From a virus: a stretch of DNA of 43,167 nt. The notes beneath the pieces are model-generated. The model was not told the DNA's origin and did not search any database. It worked only from the letters and a program-made list of their open reading frames with translations. A program made the translations under genes and the position numbers. Below are positions 1 through 7,689 of the stretch, one piece after another (within the stretch, counting starts at the first letter, position 1; each line of letters opens with the position of its first letter). The stretch is taken from IMG/VR virus record IMGVR_UViG_3300042876_000983, positions 1-43,167 of that record; one strand, written 5' to 3'.

Positions 1-1
1 G

Positions 2-727
2 TCGCTTCCGGATCAGGACCCGGCAAACTGCATCAACTTCGATCAGTCCCGTTCGGCCTGTCTCGCTGCCGGCCCCGGCTTTCACCTGATGACTAACTGG
101 GAATGGGCAGCCGTTGCTCTTATGTGTATGAAAAACGGTTCCGGAGATCTGCGCGGGAACAACAACAGGGGCAAATCATATGAGGAGCCATCCGAGACCG
201 GCAAGGGGACCAAATACGGCAGAACCGCGACCGGCAGCGGCCCGGACACATGGCGGCATGATGGCACCTCCCATGGCATAGCGGATCTGGTCGGTAACGT
301 ATGGGAATGGAATGATGGACTGAAGCTGGTTGCCGGCAAGATCATTATGCCGGCGGATAATGCTTTTCTCCTTCCCGAGTCCGAATGGCCGGATACCGGC
401 GCTGTTATCGATCTACCGGGAAGCGATATTCAGATATCAAATGAAATTTCCCAGCGCGATTACGATGGCAGCCGCTTTAGCGATGCAACAGTGAAAAATA
501 ACTACGATCCACCCCTTGAACTCAAGCAGGCTCTCCTGCAGCCCCTAGCAGAAACTACCCTTACCGGCTATTTCTGGGCCGACAATACCGAAGATTTTGA
601 AGCCCTGCCGCTCCGTGGCGGCTCCTACGTCAACGATGACTACGCCGGTCTGGCCGCCCTGAACTTGTACGTTGAGCGCGGCAGCGGGAGCTTCACTGTC
701 GGGTTCCGGCCCGCTTTTATTGATTAA
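2..727 (+). CDS. DGR-type variable protein (C-type lectin / FGE-like fold), 3' part
   Basis: This is the continuation of the gene that starts at 42760; joined across the 163-base overlap it encodes about 323 residues. The family (formylglycine-generating-enzyme-like C-type lectin fold) is the usual target of diversity-generating retroelements and normally displays a ligand-binding surface. Visible family features are GFHLMTNWEWAAVA near residue 108, GIADLVGNVWEWN in the middle, and the C-terminal LRGGS...GFRPAFID. The last 34 or so residues (nt 611-712) form the variable region. Its codons there are strikingly NNY (TCC, TAC, GTC, AAC, GAT, GAC, TAC, then TAC, GTT, AGC, TTC, ACT, GTC), as expected where AAY template codons were mutagenised at adenines. 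A hairpin (765-783) and an Avd remnant (801-992) follow. The ligand is unknown. The fold and DGR origin are family knowledge; past diversification is inferred from the codon pattern. Confidence 0.85.
   Translation, partial: SLPDQDPANCINFDQSRSACLAAGPGFHLMTNWEWAAVALMCMKNGSGDLRGNNNRGKSYEEPSETGKGTKYGRTATGSGPDTWRHDGTSHGIADLVGNVWEWNDGLKLVAGKIIMPADNAFLLPESEWPDTGAVIDLPGSDIQISNEISQRDYDGSRFSDATVKNNYDPPLELKQALLQPLAETTLTGYFWADNTEDFEALPLRGGSYVNDDYAGLAALNLYVERGSGSFTVGFRPAFID
611..712 (+). other. DGR variable region (VR)
   Basis: The stretch encodes LRGGS to GFRP at the C-terminus of the lectin-fold protein. It has the typical VR architecture: conserved framework codons (CTC CGT GGC GGC; GCC GGT CTG GCC GCC CTG AAC TTG; GGG TTC CGG CCC) separate runs of NNY codons where DGR variable proteins usually carry template Asn codons. 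The G/C-rich 3' end, at about 700-712, matches where an initiation-of-mutagenic-homing segment would lie. No second, adenine-rich copy (template repeat) was found in the window, so the variable positions are inferred from codon pattern and family resemblance rather than from a VR/TR alignment. Confidence 0.75.
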
Positions 728-764
728 TCTGGCCTCTGGGCCTCTGATTATCTGAATGGGTCTG

Positions 765-783
765 CAGGGGCGAAGAGCCCCTG
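765..783 (+). promoter_or_regulatory. Hairpin downstream of the variable region (DGR target-site-like)
   Basis: A perfect 7-bp stem, CAGGGGC/GCCCCTG, closes a 5-base loop, GAAGA. It lies 38 bases after the stop codon of the variable protein. Short GC-rich hairpin/cruciform structures with small GA-type loops just 3' of the VR are known to help target recognition in DGRs such as the Bordetella phage one. There is no T tract, so it is not a convincing intrinsic terminator. Confidence 0.65.
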
Positions 784-800
784 TCACCCGCAGGGTGTGT

Positions 801-992
801 ATGGAAAACCTGAAGATCAAACAGCGAACTGAAGACATGATCAAGTATGGCTATATCGCCCTGCGCCAGTTCCCGAAGAGCGAGAATTGCAATGGCAAGA
901 AGACCATCGAATCTTTCCTGACCGGGATTATGGCCGCAGCTCCCCAGCCGGCACTTAACTTCAACGATCAAAAGGTATTACGTGCCAGCTGA
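801..992 (+). pseudogene. avd: Truncated DGR accessory protein Avd (four-helix bundle), N-terminal remnant
   Basis: The frame starts at ATG 801, seven bases after an AGGG, and encodes 63 residues. The first 27 or so (MENLKIKQRTEDMIKYGYIA, then LRQFPKS) match the N-terminal helix of the Avd-like four-helix-bundle proteins that sit between variable protein and reverse transcriptase in many DGRs. After FPKSE the family similarity stops and an unrelated 35-residue tail follows (NCNGKKTIESFLTGIMAAAP...), ending 11 bases inside the primase gene. Full-length Avd is about 110-130 residues, so roughly helices 2-4 are missing. The simplest reading is a deletion from about position 880 that removed the rest of avd, the template repeat and the RT. 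Whether the stub is translated is unknown. Confidence 0.7.
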
Positions 993-3285
993 CACACCGG
1001 AAAAACTGATCAACCCCAAAAAGCTGGCGATGCTGCCGAAGCTCCCCGAGGCATGGGTTGAGCGCATGGCTACGGAGCGCGGCTGGACTCCGGAGGCAAT
1101 TACCGAAGCCGGTCTGCGGCTATTCACCCACGGCAACGGGACGGAGCGGATTGCCTTTCCTATTTTTGACGGCGAAGGAAATCTGCCCAACATCCGTTTG
1201 TATCTGCCGAAAGCCAAAGGCAAGCAGCTGAAGATGATCAACTGGTTCGAGGGGACCGGTCCCAACAAAGTCACCTATGGCGGCGATCGTCTCTGGCCGC
1301 ATCCGTCGACATGGGTTGAGGGTCCGGTATGGCTGGTGGAGGGCGAGCCGGATCGCGTGGCCGGGCTGTCTCATAAGATGCCGGGCAATGTGGTAACCAG
1401 GACGGGCGGAGCTAGGTCCTGGAAGGATGAATGGACGGAATGTTTCCGAGACCGAGAGGTTATTCTCTGTCTTGACGCCGACAAGGTCGGTCTGGCCGGT
1501 GTGGAGCGCGTTGCCGGCGAGCTGCTCGGCGTTGCCAGCAAAATTCACGCGGTGATCTGGCCGGAGTTCATGTGGAAAGAGACTCCGCACCCGCTGTTTG
1601 ATGAGAATAAGTCACTGGAGGATTATTCGGAGTTCATCCGGGAGTTCGGCGCCGAATATCCGGCCAACCATGGCGAAGATTTGACTGACTTTTTCCATAA
1701 GCACGGCTGTTCCCTAGACGACCTTATCAATCATATTGCTGCTGGTGGATGCATTGAATACGAGCCGGAGGCGACTCCGGATCTGCCGACAGAAGACCTT
1801 CCGGATGAACCGCCAACAGAGGATGACAACCCGTCCTTGAGCGCTATCCGTCGCCGCTTTTTCGTCTGGCAGAGCGGCTGGAAATTCAAGCCGCCACTAT
1901 TGCGCGATGAAATCCTGGCGGCCCGAAAGTTCGTAGCCGATCCGCTTACCAAGCAGCTTTACGAATACGAAAGCCGCTACTGGAAGATGTCGTCTGTGGA
2001 GTTTGTGGAGGCCCTTGCTGCGGATATGATGGGGATCGAGGCGGAAACTGCCCGTGTGGCCAATGCTGCCAGGCTGGTTTATTTACGCTCACTCCTTCCT
2101 GAAGACAGGTCCCTGAATGATCATCACCATTTGATCTGCTTTGAAAACGGTATGCTCGATATTTCGGAAGGGCCGGACGCCGGCACGTTCTACCCCCACT
2201 CCCCCGACTATCTAGCTACGCAGATGCTGCCGTATCGCTTCGATGAGGCGGCTGACTGTCCACTTTGGAAGGCTACCCTTGAAGATTATCACCTGTCCAA
2301 GTCTGCCCAACTGCAGCTACAGCAGTTCTTCGGCTACTGCCTGACGCGAGAAACTAAATATGCCAAAGCTCTGCTTTTAAAAGGAGATGGCGCGGATGGC
2401 AAGTCAGTAATCCTGAATATTCTTCGTGCGATTATCGGCGAAGAAAACTGTAGCGCCGTACAAATGAGCCGGCTTGAAGATCCATTTGAGAGGGCCACCC
2501 TTTATGGCAAATTATTAAACATCTCTACCGAAGAAAACAAAGGCATTTTCGGCAGCGCTATTTTTAAGTCCGCGGTGTCTGGCGACCTAATGAATGCCAG
2601 CTTCAAGCATAAAGACTTTTTCCAGTTCCGCCCTTATGCAAAACACGCCTTCGCATCTAATTTTTTTCCGAACGTGTCAGACACCTCAGACGGGTTTTAC
2701 CGTCGTCTCCTGGCAATTAAATTTACAAGACAATTTGCCGAACATGAACAAGATAAAAACCTTGAAAAGAAGTTATTAAACGAGCGGTCTGGGATATGTA
2801 ATTGGGCAATAGCCGGGCTGATCTCTCTTAGGGAAATGGACGGTTTTGCCAAGTCCGAAGAGTCGCTGGAGTTCCTGGGCGAATACCGCCGCCACAATAA
2901 CCCGGTGCTGTCATTCACGCAGGAATGGTGCAAAACCCCGGCAGAGGGTGAAGACCTGCGCGTGTCGGTTGATGAGCTGTATGAGGCATACTGTATCTTT
3001 TGCACTAAGGATGGTTACAAGAAGATGCAGAAGAACAACTTCGGTGAGACTTTGCGGCAGGTCGCGAAGGTGAAGTCCGTGCGCTTGCTTTCTGATCCGG
3101 CGGCCTCCGATATTTCGAAGACACGTCCGCGCGGCTATGGCGGTATCGATCTCACCCAGGAAGCTCGCACAGCAGTGGCCGCTCGCACTCAGAGGTCTTC
3201 AGCCGGAGGTTCGGCCGCGCCCCCCGCCGCCCCCGATGCCGCAGGCAGGCAAGCCAATAGTAGTTGGGCGGGCGATGCTTGGTGA
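982..3285 (+). CDS. Toprim-domain primase / P4-type superfamily 3 helicase
   Basis: This is a large phage replication protein of 767 residues. The N-terminal part carries a Toprim-like primase module, with VEGEPD at 119-124 and the acidic LDADKVG at 164-170. A linker (about 260-290, Pro/Asp/Glu-rich) leads to the D5/P4 helicase part, with FENGMLDI near 388. Walker A GDGADGKS is at 468-475, a Walker B-like LLNISTEE is at 511-518, and a sensor-like ASNFFPNVSDTS follows. The start is taken as GTG 982 with AAAGG six bases upstream; the next ATG (1030) would cost 16 residues. There is no zinc finger here: a CHC2 zinc finger is a separate protein at 42367-42744. The two are separated only by the variable protein and Avd stub, so they probably act together at the origin. 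Confidence 0.88.
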   Translation: MPADTPEKLINPKKLAMLPKLPEAWVERMATERGWTPEAITEAGLRLFTHGNGTERIAFPIFDGEGNLPNIRLYLPKAKGKQLKMINWFEGTGPNKVTYGGDRLWPHPSTWVEGPVWLVEGEPDRVAGLSHKMPGNVVTRTGGARSWKDEWTECFRDREVILCLDADKVGLAGVERVAGELLGVASKIHAVIWPEFMWKETPHPLFDENKSLEDYSEFIREFGAEYPANHGEDLTDFFHKHGCSLDDLINHIAAGGCIEYEPEATPDLPTEDLPDEPPTEDDNPSLSAIRRRFFVWQSGWKFKPPLLRDEILAARKFVADPLTKQLYEYESRYWKMSSVEFVEALAADMMGIEAETARVANAARLVYLRSLLPEDRSLNDHHHLICFENGMLDISEGPDAGTFYPHSPDYLATQMLPYRFDEAADCPLWKATLEDYHLSKSAQLQLQQFFGYCLTRETKYAKALLLKGDGADGKSVILNILRAIIGEENCSAVQMSRLEDPFERATLYGKLLNISTEENKGIFGSAIFKSAVSGDLMNASFKHKDFFQFRPYAKHAFASNFFPNVSDTSDGFYRRLLAIKFTRQFAEHEQDKNLEKKLLNERSGICNWAIAGLISLREMDGFAKSEESLEFLGEYRRHNNPVLSFTQEWCKTPAEGEDLRVSVDELYEAYCIFCTKDGYKKMQKNNFGETLRQVAKVKSVRLLSDPAASDISKTRPRGYGGIDLTQEARTAVAARTQRSSAGGSAAPPAAPDAAGRQANSSWAGDAW

Positions 3286-3736
3286 GTTTCAATAACTGGC
3301 CCGCTGGGGCTAAGCCGGGGGGCGGGGGTTGTTTGTCCGGTCATATTTCCGGGCAATGTCCGCATAGAACGGACGCAAAAAGCGGAGCAATTCAAGTTAG
3401 TTAATAGGTTTGTCCGCGTTGTCCATTCTGGTTTCAAAGTAATGCATGTGCGTGCGCGTATGCGCGAGAACTTCATAAAGGTATCAGTATGAGTAACTTT
3501 CACTTTCTATTTATTTCTTTTCCAAAAAAGAACGGACAGGCCGGACAAGGTTTATAACATATGAAAATAATTAATAGAAACTGTATCCGCTTTATCAAAA
3601 ACAGAACGGACAAGACCGGACACAGGCCGGACAAGCCACACATTAAAATCATGGGTCCTTCTGACCATCATTAAGAGTGTGGGTAATTCGACCCGCCACT
3701 TTTGCGTATAATCTAAAATTTTTTAAAGGTGCAAAA
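3286..3736. other. Non-coding region with hexamer iterons; candidate replication origin / partition site
   Basis: No credible gene is seen in this 450-base gap. It holds eight exact TGTCCG/CGGACA hexamers. Three are written TGTCCG, at 3334, 3357 and 3411. Five are written CGGACA, at 3533, 3542, 3607, 3617 and 3628. Near matches lie at 3370 (CGGACG) and 3420 (TGTCCA). The left group is in one orientation and the right group in the other, with the right-hand copies 9-11 bases apart, about one helical turn. AT-rich stretches lie at 3498-3530 and 3550-3600. The region lies between the primase/helicase and the ParB operon, which fits an origin with iterons and an unwinding element, or a centromere-like ParB site. 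Function is inferred. Confidence 0.55.
3533..3633 (+). repeat. CGGACA iteron cluster
   Basis: Five direct copies of CGGACA (3533, 3542, 3607, 3617, 3628) are embedded in a longer, looser pattern of the form aaCGGACAagacCGGACA. Spacings of 9, 10 and 11 bases place neighbouring copies on the same helix face. Inverted copies lie at 3334, 3357 and 3411. Chance would give well under one copy of either hexamer orientation in about 310 bases. Confidence 0.65.
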
Positions 3737-4180
3737 ATGCAACAGCCCGCAACGTCAGCAAAAAAGAAAGTCAATGGGCACATCCGGTCATTCTCTCCGG
3801 CTTTAGTTCTCGATTGGTTTTCTGCCGACCGTTTGGAGCTGAAAGAGTCGGCCCGCTTTCTTGCCAAACTTCTGCATCCAGCTGATTTAAATCCAGCCGG
3901 CCCGCACTGTCGTAAATGTGGTGAGCTTTTCACTAATCAGCGCCGTATCGAGCGTTTCTATCGCTTCGAGCGGATTCAGTGTCCGAAATGTAGAACCTTT
4001 TCCACCGCGGCCACCGGTACCATTATACACAAGAGCGAATTTGAGCCGCGTGAGATCATCCTGCTCGCTGTCGGCTTTGAGCTCAAGCTGTCTGATAAAC
4101 AAATTGCCAAACTGCTCGCCTGCAGCACAGAGACCGTTCGCACCTGGCGTCTGAAATTCAAAGCCTTGAACGATAAATAA
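3737..4180 (+). CDS. Zinc-ribbon/HTH DNA-binding protein, transposase-like
   Basis: The start is ATG 3737, with AAAGG seven bases upstream; an upstream GTG at 3677 has no good ribosome site. The 147-residue product has a four-Cys zinc ribbon (CRKCGELF...IQCPKCRTF, residues about 58-92). A helix-turn-helix-like C-terminus follows (LSDKQIAKLLACSTETVRTW, about 120-140). This order, ribbon then HTH, resembles the N-terminus of IS1/IS1595-type transposases, but there is no catalytic domain. It is therefore probably a DNA-binding regulator of the PRTRC operon, or a binder of the adjacent hexamers. It ends 12 bases before parB and is likely co-transcribed with it. The exact role is unknown. Confidence 0.6.
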   Translation: MQQPATSAKKKVNGHIRSFSPALVLDWFSADRLELKESARFLAKLLHPADLNPAGPHCRKCGELFTNQRRIERFYRFERIQCPKCRTFSTAATGTIIHKSEFEPREIILLAVGFELKLSDKQIAKLLACSTETVRTWRLKFKALNDK

Positions 4181-4192
4181 AGGAGCCTAAAC

Positions 4193-5962
4193 ATGAAAAC
4201 AGCAATTTTCCAGACAATCCCGCTCGATAAACTTGTCCCGAACGATTATAACTCCCGTCGTTTCTCCGAAATGACCGCACGGCGCCGGGCTAGATTCGAA
4301 GAACTGGTCGATTCCATCCATCATAAAGGGATACTCGAACCGCTCCTAGTCCGGCCGATCGATGGCGACTGCTACGAAGTCATTGCTGGCGAGCGCCGGT
4401 ACCGTGCCGCCCTCCAGGTTGTCACCAAAAACGAGCTCAGTCCGGAAGCATACCTGGTCCCCTGCATGGTCCACGATATCGACGCCGACTCCGCCTTCGA
4501 CATGATGGTTATCGAGAACCTGCAGCGCGAAGATCTGACTGCCTTCGAACTCGCCAGCAGCTTCCAGGATTATCTCCAGCGCCACGGCAACACCGCCGAG
4601 GCCGTCAACGAACTATCCTTCCGCACCGGGATCCCTGCCCATGGTATCCGTCGTCAGGTCCGCCTCCTCAATCTCCCGCCCGAAGTCCTGGCGGCCTGGA
4701 AAGAAGGCACCATCACCCAGTCCCATGCAGAACTCTTCACCCGCGTCGCCGATCGTGATCAGACTATCGAGCTGCTTATCGCCTGCCAGCGCAACAAACT
4801 CAGCACCCGCGAGCTCGCCGAAAGGATCGGCGCCGCCGCTCCCGATCTCGAACGCGGCTTCTTCGACAAAACCGAATGCCAGACCTGCCACTTCAACACC
4901 ACTGTACAGTCTGGGCTCTTTACCGATCTTACCCCGGCCGGCAAATGCGGCAACAGCGCCTGCTTCGAAGAAAAACAGGGACAATTCCTCACGGAAAACT
5001 GGAGCAAGAGCAAGCCCGCCGTCCAGTTCGGCACCCGCGGATTCATCTTCGGCCACCTCCCCAACGCCCGGCATGAATCACTGGGAAGTAACGACACCGC
5101 CGATCGCTGCCTAGGCTGCGACGCCTTTGTCTCCATGCTTCGCCTGACCGGCGCCGTCGTTTCCATGTACGAACGCACCTGCACCGGCCCGCGCAAATGC
5201 TATGACGAACTCTATCGCGATCAGCCGGCCGAGCTTCCCGCCTCGGAGCAAGTCGAAAAACAAGAAGAGGCCCAGCAGCCAGCACAACAGGAAGAAAAAA
5301 CGCAACAGTCCCCGGCCGCCCTGCCTGCAGCCAATAAAAAGAAAAAACCGGCCAGCCCTACCGAAGAAACCGGACCCGTATGGAATCCGGCCCGTGGCGC
5401 CCGCTTCCGTGAGATATTCTATCGTTCCGCCATCCCCGCAGCGGTCCAGGAAACCGCCGCCGATCAGCTCCCCAACCTGCGCCTTAGCCTTTTGGCTCTC
5501 GGCCTTGCCAGTTCCGCCGCAAAAGCCCATATCATTGCCGGACTCGGCCTGCAAAAAGATGCCATAAACAAGGAAATAGCCCGGCTCATCTGCCAGATAC
5601 CCCTCACAGACCTGCCCGGATGGATAACAGGAGCAGCTCTTGCCCAGATCCTTGCCCCTGAAATAGGCGCAGATGTCCGTCATCTGGTCGGTAAAAACTT
5701 CGGTATCGATGTAAACGAAGACTGGATTCTCACCGAAGAGTATCTCCAAAGCCTCACCCCATCCGAAATAGTCCGCGTAGGGGAAGAAGACGGCATGGAC
5801 CTCTTTAATATTTCCCATATCAAGGAATATCGAGAGAAACACTTCAAAGGCAAAGCCCTCCGATCCCTCAAAAAACAGGATCTAATTGACATGATCATAA
5901 AAAGCGGCCCCGAACTCGCCGGCTACGTTCCTGCCGAGATCATCTATAAGGCAGAGGCATAA
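4193..5962 (+). CDS. PRTRC system ParB family protein
   Basis: This is a ParB/Spo0J-like nuclease/CTPase-fold protein of 589 residues. The N-terminus has IPLDKLVPNDYNSR (9-22), the ParB box GERRYRAA (66-73) and ENLQREDL (108-115), followed by an HTH domain at about 140-190. A cysteine cluster follows (CQTC...CGNSAC, about residues 228-260), then CLGC near 305. A Gln/Pro/Lys-rich hinge lies at about 345-385 and a PRTRC-specific C-terminal half comes after it. ATG 4193 is preceded by AAGGAG at good spacing. ParB in PRTRC cassettes (ParB-related, ThiF-related cassette) is always linked to F, B, ThiF and C, exactly as here. A role in DNA binding or partition of a circular prophage is plausible; the hexamer array upstream is a candidate target. 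Confidence 0.88.
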   Translation: MKTAIFQTIPLDKLVPNDYNSRRFSEMTARRRARFEELVDSIHHKGILEPLLVRPIDGDCYEVIAGERRYRAALQVVTKNELSPEAYLVPCMVHDIDADSAFDMMVIENLQREDLTAFELASSFQDYLQRHGNTAEAVNELSFRTGIPAHGIRRQVRLLNLPPEVLAAWKEGTITQSHAELFTRVADRDQTIELLIACQRNKLSTRELAERIGAAAPDLERGFFDKTECQTCHFNTTVQSGLFTDLTPAGKCGNSACFEEKQGQFLTENWSKSKPAVQFGTRGFIFGHLPNARHESLGSNDTADRCLGCDAFVSMLRLTGAVVSMYERTCTGPRKCYDELYRDQPAELPASEQVEKQEEAQQPAQQEEKTQQSPAALPAANKKKKPASPTEETGPVWNPARGARFREIFYRSAIPAAVQETAADQLPNLRLSLLALGLASSAAKAHIIAGLGLQKDAINKEIARLICQIPLTDLPGWITGAALAQILAPEIGADVRHLVGKNFGIDVNEDWILTEEYLQSLTPSEIVRVGEEDGMDLFNISHIKEYREKHFKGKALRSLKKQDLIDMIIKSGPELAGYVPAEIIYKAEA

Positions 5963-5965
5963 CCA

Positions 5966-7042
5966 GTGAACCTTGCCACCCTCACAGAGCGGATCAGAGA
6001 GGCCATCACCACCGGCAGCATGCCGGCGCAGCTATCTCTGGGATACGCGGCAGTCGACTTCACCATCGGTGATCTGCTCCGGCCGTGGGGGAAACTGTAT
6101 CCGGGAGTGCCCGAAGCACTGGCCAGCGCGGAAACACCGCAACCCTTCGATTACCGGTCGCCCTTGCGCCGACCGACCCTTAACCCATCGCCTCGGCGCA
6201 GTCCCCGCATGCTGCAGCCGCCGCGCCGCATACCGGCATCACCCCGGATGATTCAGAAAAGTCTACTGTCCAGCATGTCCGGCATATGGGATTACTATAA
6301 ACACCATGGCCTCGCAGACAGACGGATTCTGCGCAACATGCTGACAGCAGAAAGCCTGGAGCAATTCCTTGACCCACTGCAAAACATCGCCAGCAACTAC
6401 AGTCCTATGGAAATGGATCTCGAAAACATCAACTACAGCGATATTATCGGTCTAACCGGATTCAACCTGTTCATCCCCTGCGAAACCTACGAAGACGAAG
6501 GCGCCGGAGTAATACAGGGCTTTCTCGAAGGGGTCAGCGGCGTCCGCTGGCTACTGGAAAACTACTTTGAAAGCTCAGAAAACGGTGAAGACCTGCCGAA
6601 ACAGGACAAGAAACTCATCGCAGAAGTCGGCTTCGAAGCCATCCTCACCGCCTACGCCGCCGCACCTAGCCCCAAAATGGCCGACCTGGAGAAACTTGGC
6701 GACTTCTCGAAAACCTACTTCGGCCAGGTCGAAAAAGACTACCCAGAGCACTACAGCACAGACTTCGACATCATCAGCGGCGACGGCGGCAGCAACAACT
6801 CCCTCACCATCACCAGCCGGCAGGATATCGAATTTGCCCTTGCCTACGCCGAAGCCTACTTCGACATGATGGGCGACATCCCCACCCCCTGGCAGTTCAC
6901 CGAAAACCACGAAGGCGTTTTCGACACCTTTGTCCACGAAATATGCGAGGCCTGGCGCAAGGCCAACGGCAAGCGGGCCGTCAAGTGGACCAGTCCGCAG
7001 CAGAAGACCCTTGCCGTCAGATTCAGAACAGGTGACCTATGA
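5966..7042 (+). CDS. PRTRC system protein F
   Basis: The 358-residue protein starts at GTG 5966, three bases after the parB stop, with no clear ribosome site, which suggests translational coupling. Assignment rests on the order (ParB, F, B, ThiF), the length and general resemblance to the PRTRC F family. The N-terminus is basic and Pro/Arg-rich (about 50-95) and the remainder is acidic, globular and aromatic-rich. It has no obvious catalytic motif, signal peptide or membrane segment. Function is unknown for the family. Its stop overlaps the start of protein B by four bases (ATGA). Confidence 0.78.
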   Translation: MNLATLTERIREAITTGSMPAQLSLGYAAVDFTIGDLLRPWGKLYPGVPEALASAETPQPFDYRSPLRRPTLNPSPRRSPRMLQPPRRIPASPRMIQKSLLSSMSGIWDYYKHHGLADRRILRNMLTAESLEQFLDPLQNIASNYSPMEMDLENINYSDIIGLTGFNLFIPCETYEDEGAGVIQGFLEGVSGVRWLLENYFESSENGEDLPKQDKKLIAEVGFEAILTAYAAAPSPKMADLEKLGDFSKTYFGQVEKDYPEHYSTDFDIISGDGGSNNSLTITSRQDIEFALAYAEAYFDMMGDIPTPWQFTENHEGVFDTFVHEICEAWRKANGKRAVKWTSPQQKTLAVRFRTGDL

Positions 7043-7689
7043 ACGAGACCCAGAAACAGCTCTACGGCATCGCCATCTTCGAAGACGAAATTGTCCTCAG
7101 CGACTACACCGGCCCGGGCGAACGGAGCTATATCGTCACCCCCGCCCAACTGGCCGGCTTCGTTCGCAGCTCCACCACCGTTCACGCCTATCCCGGCCTC
7201 GTCTGGATCAAGAACGACGGCCAGAGCGAATCACACCTCTTCACCCTGCCGGCTGCCACCCGCACTATCCTTTACCGGCCGCTCCGCAAGGGGAAGAAAG
7301 AAGGCAAGGGCCGCCTGCAGGAGCACCGTCTCCAGCTGCCGGCCCTGGTTGTCAGGGCGAGCATCAACAGCGGCAAGATCAACAGCATCTGTCTCTGGGG
7401 CATGAACACCGCCGTACTCAAACCGGATACCCGGCTCTACGAGCTTCCCCTTCCCAACCTCAACGGCTCGTCCCTCTGCCTCGGCAGCACCGAAAGGGCC
7501 AAGGGCGCCGACGTGCGCGCAGCAGTCGAGCGTACCGTCTTCGACACCCCCTTCAATCACCACAACAACACCGTCGGCAGCGAGAAGATCCTCTTTCCAG
7601 ACTACGTCCGTCTCTACAAGGGAAAGGCTCCCCTGCGGACACTCAAGCCCCTCGGACTCGGCCGCACCCTTCTGGAGGGCAGACAATGA
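7039..7689 (+). CDS. PRTRC system protein B (E2-like fold)
   Basis: This is a 216-residue protein of the PRTRC B family, which domain surveys class with prokaryotic E2-like (ubiquitin-conjugating-like) proteins. The diagnostic stretch LPLPNLNGSSLCLGST puts a cysteine at residue 147 in the position of the putative thioester cysteine. A histidine-containing FNHHNN follows near residue 172. ATG 7039 overlaps the preceding stop, and its own stop overlaps the thiF start, so the three proteins should be made in step. Family membership is fairly clear; E2 activity is a prediction for the whole family and has not been demonstrated here. Confidence 0.8.
   Translation: MNETQKQLYGIAIFEDEIVLSDYTGPGERSYIVTPAQLAGFVRSSTTVHAYPGLVWIKNDGQSESHLFTLPAATRTILYRPLRKGKKEGKGRLQEHRLQLPALVVRASINSGKINSICLWGMNTAVLKPDTRLYELPLPNLNGSSLCLGSTERAKGADVRAAVERTVFDTPFNHHNNTVGSEKILFPDYVRLYKGKAPLRTLKPLGLGRTLLEGRQ

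Noticed and set aside
1-163. True long terminal repeats or a transposon end
   Set aside because: The repeat lies inside one open frame that becomes complete only when the ends are joined, and has no element-like borders.
765-783. Intrinsic terminator after the variable protein
   Set aside because: The hairpin is strong but no T tract follows; its position after the VR fits a DGR target hairpin better.
3334-3633. CRISPR array or minisatellite
   Set aside because: The repeated unit is only about 6 bases, with irregular spacing and two orientations; no spacers or cas genes exist.
6930-7685. Upstream extension of the ThiF frame (would give a 516-residue protein)
   Set aside because: The extension overlaps proteins F and B in another frame and has low-complexity Arg/Ser/Pro sequence. 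ATG 7686 overlaps the B stop as in the rest of the operon.
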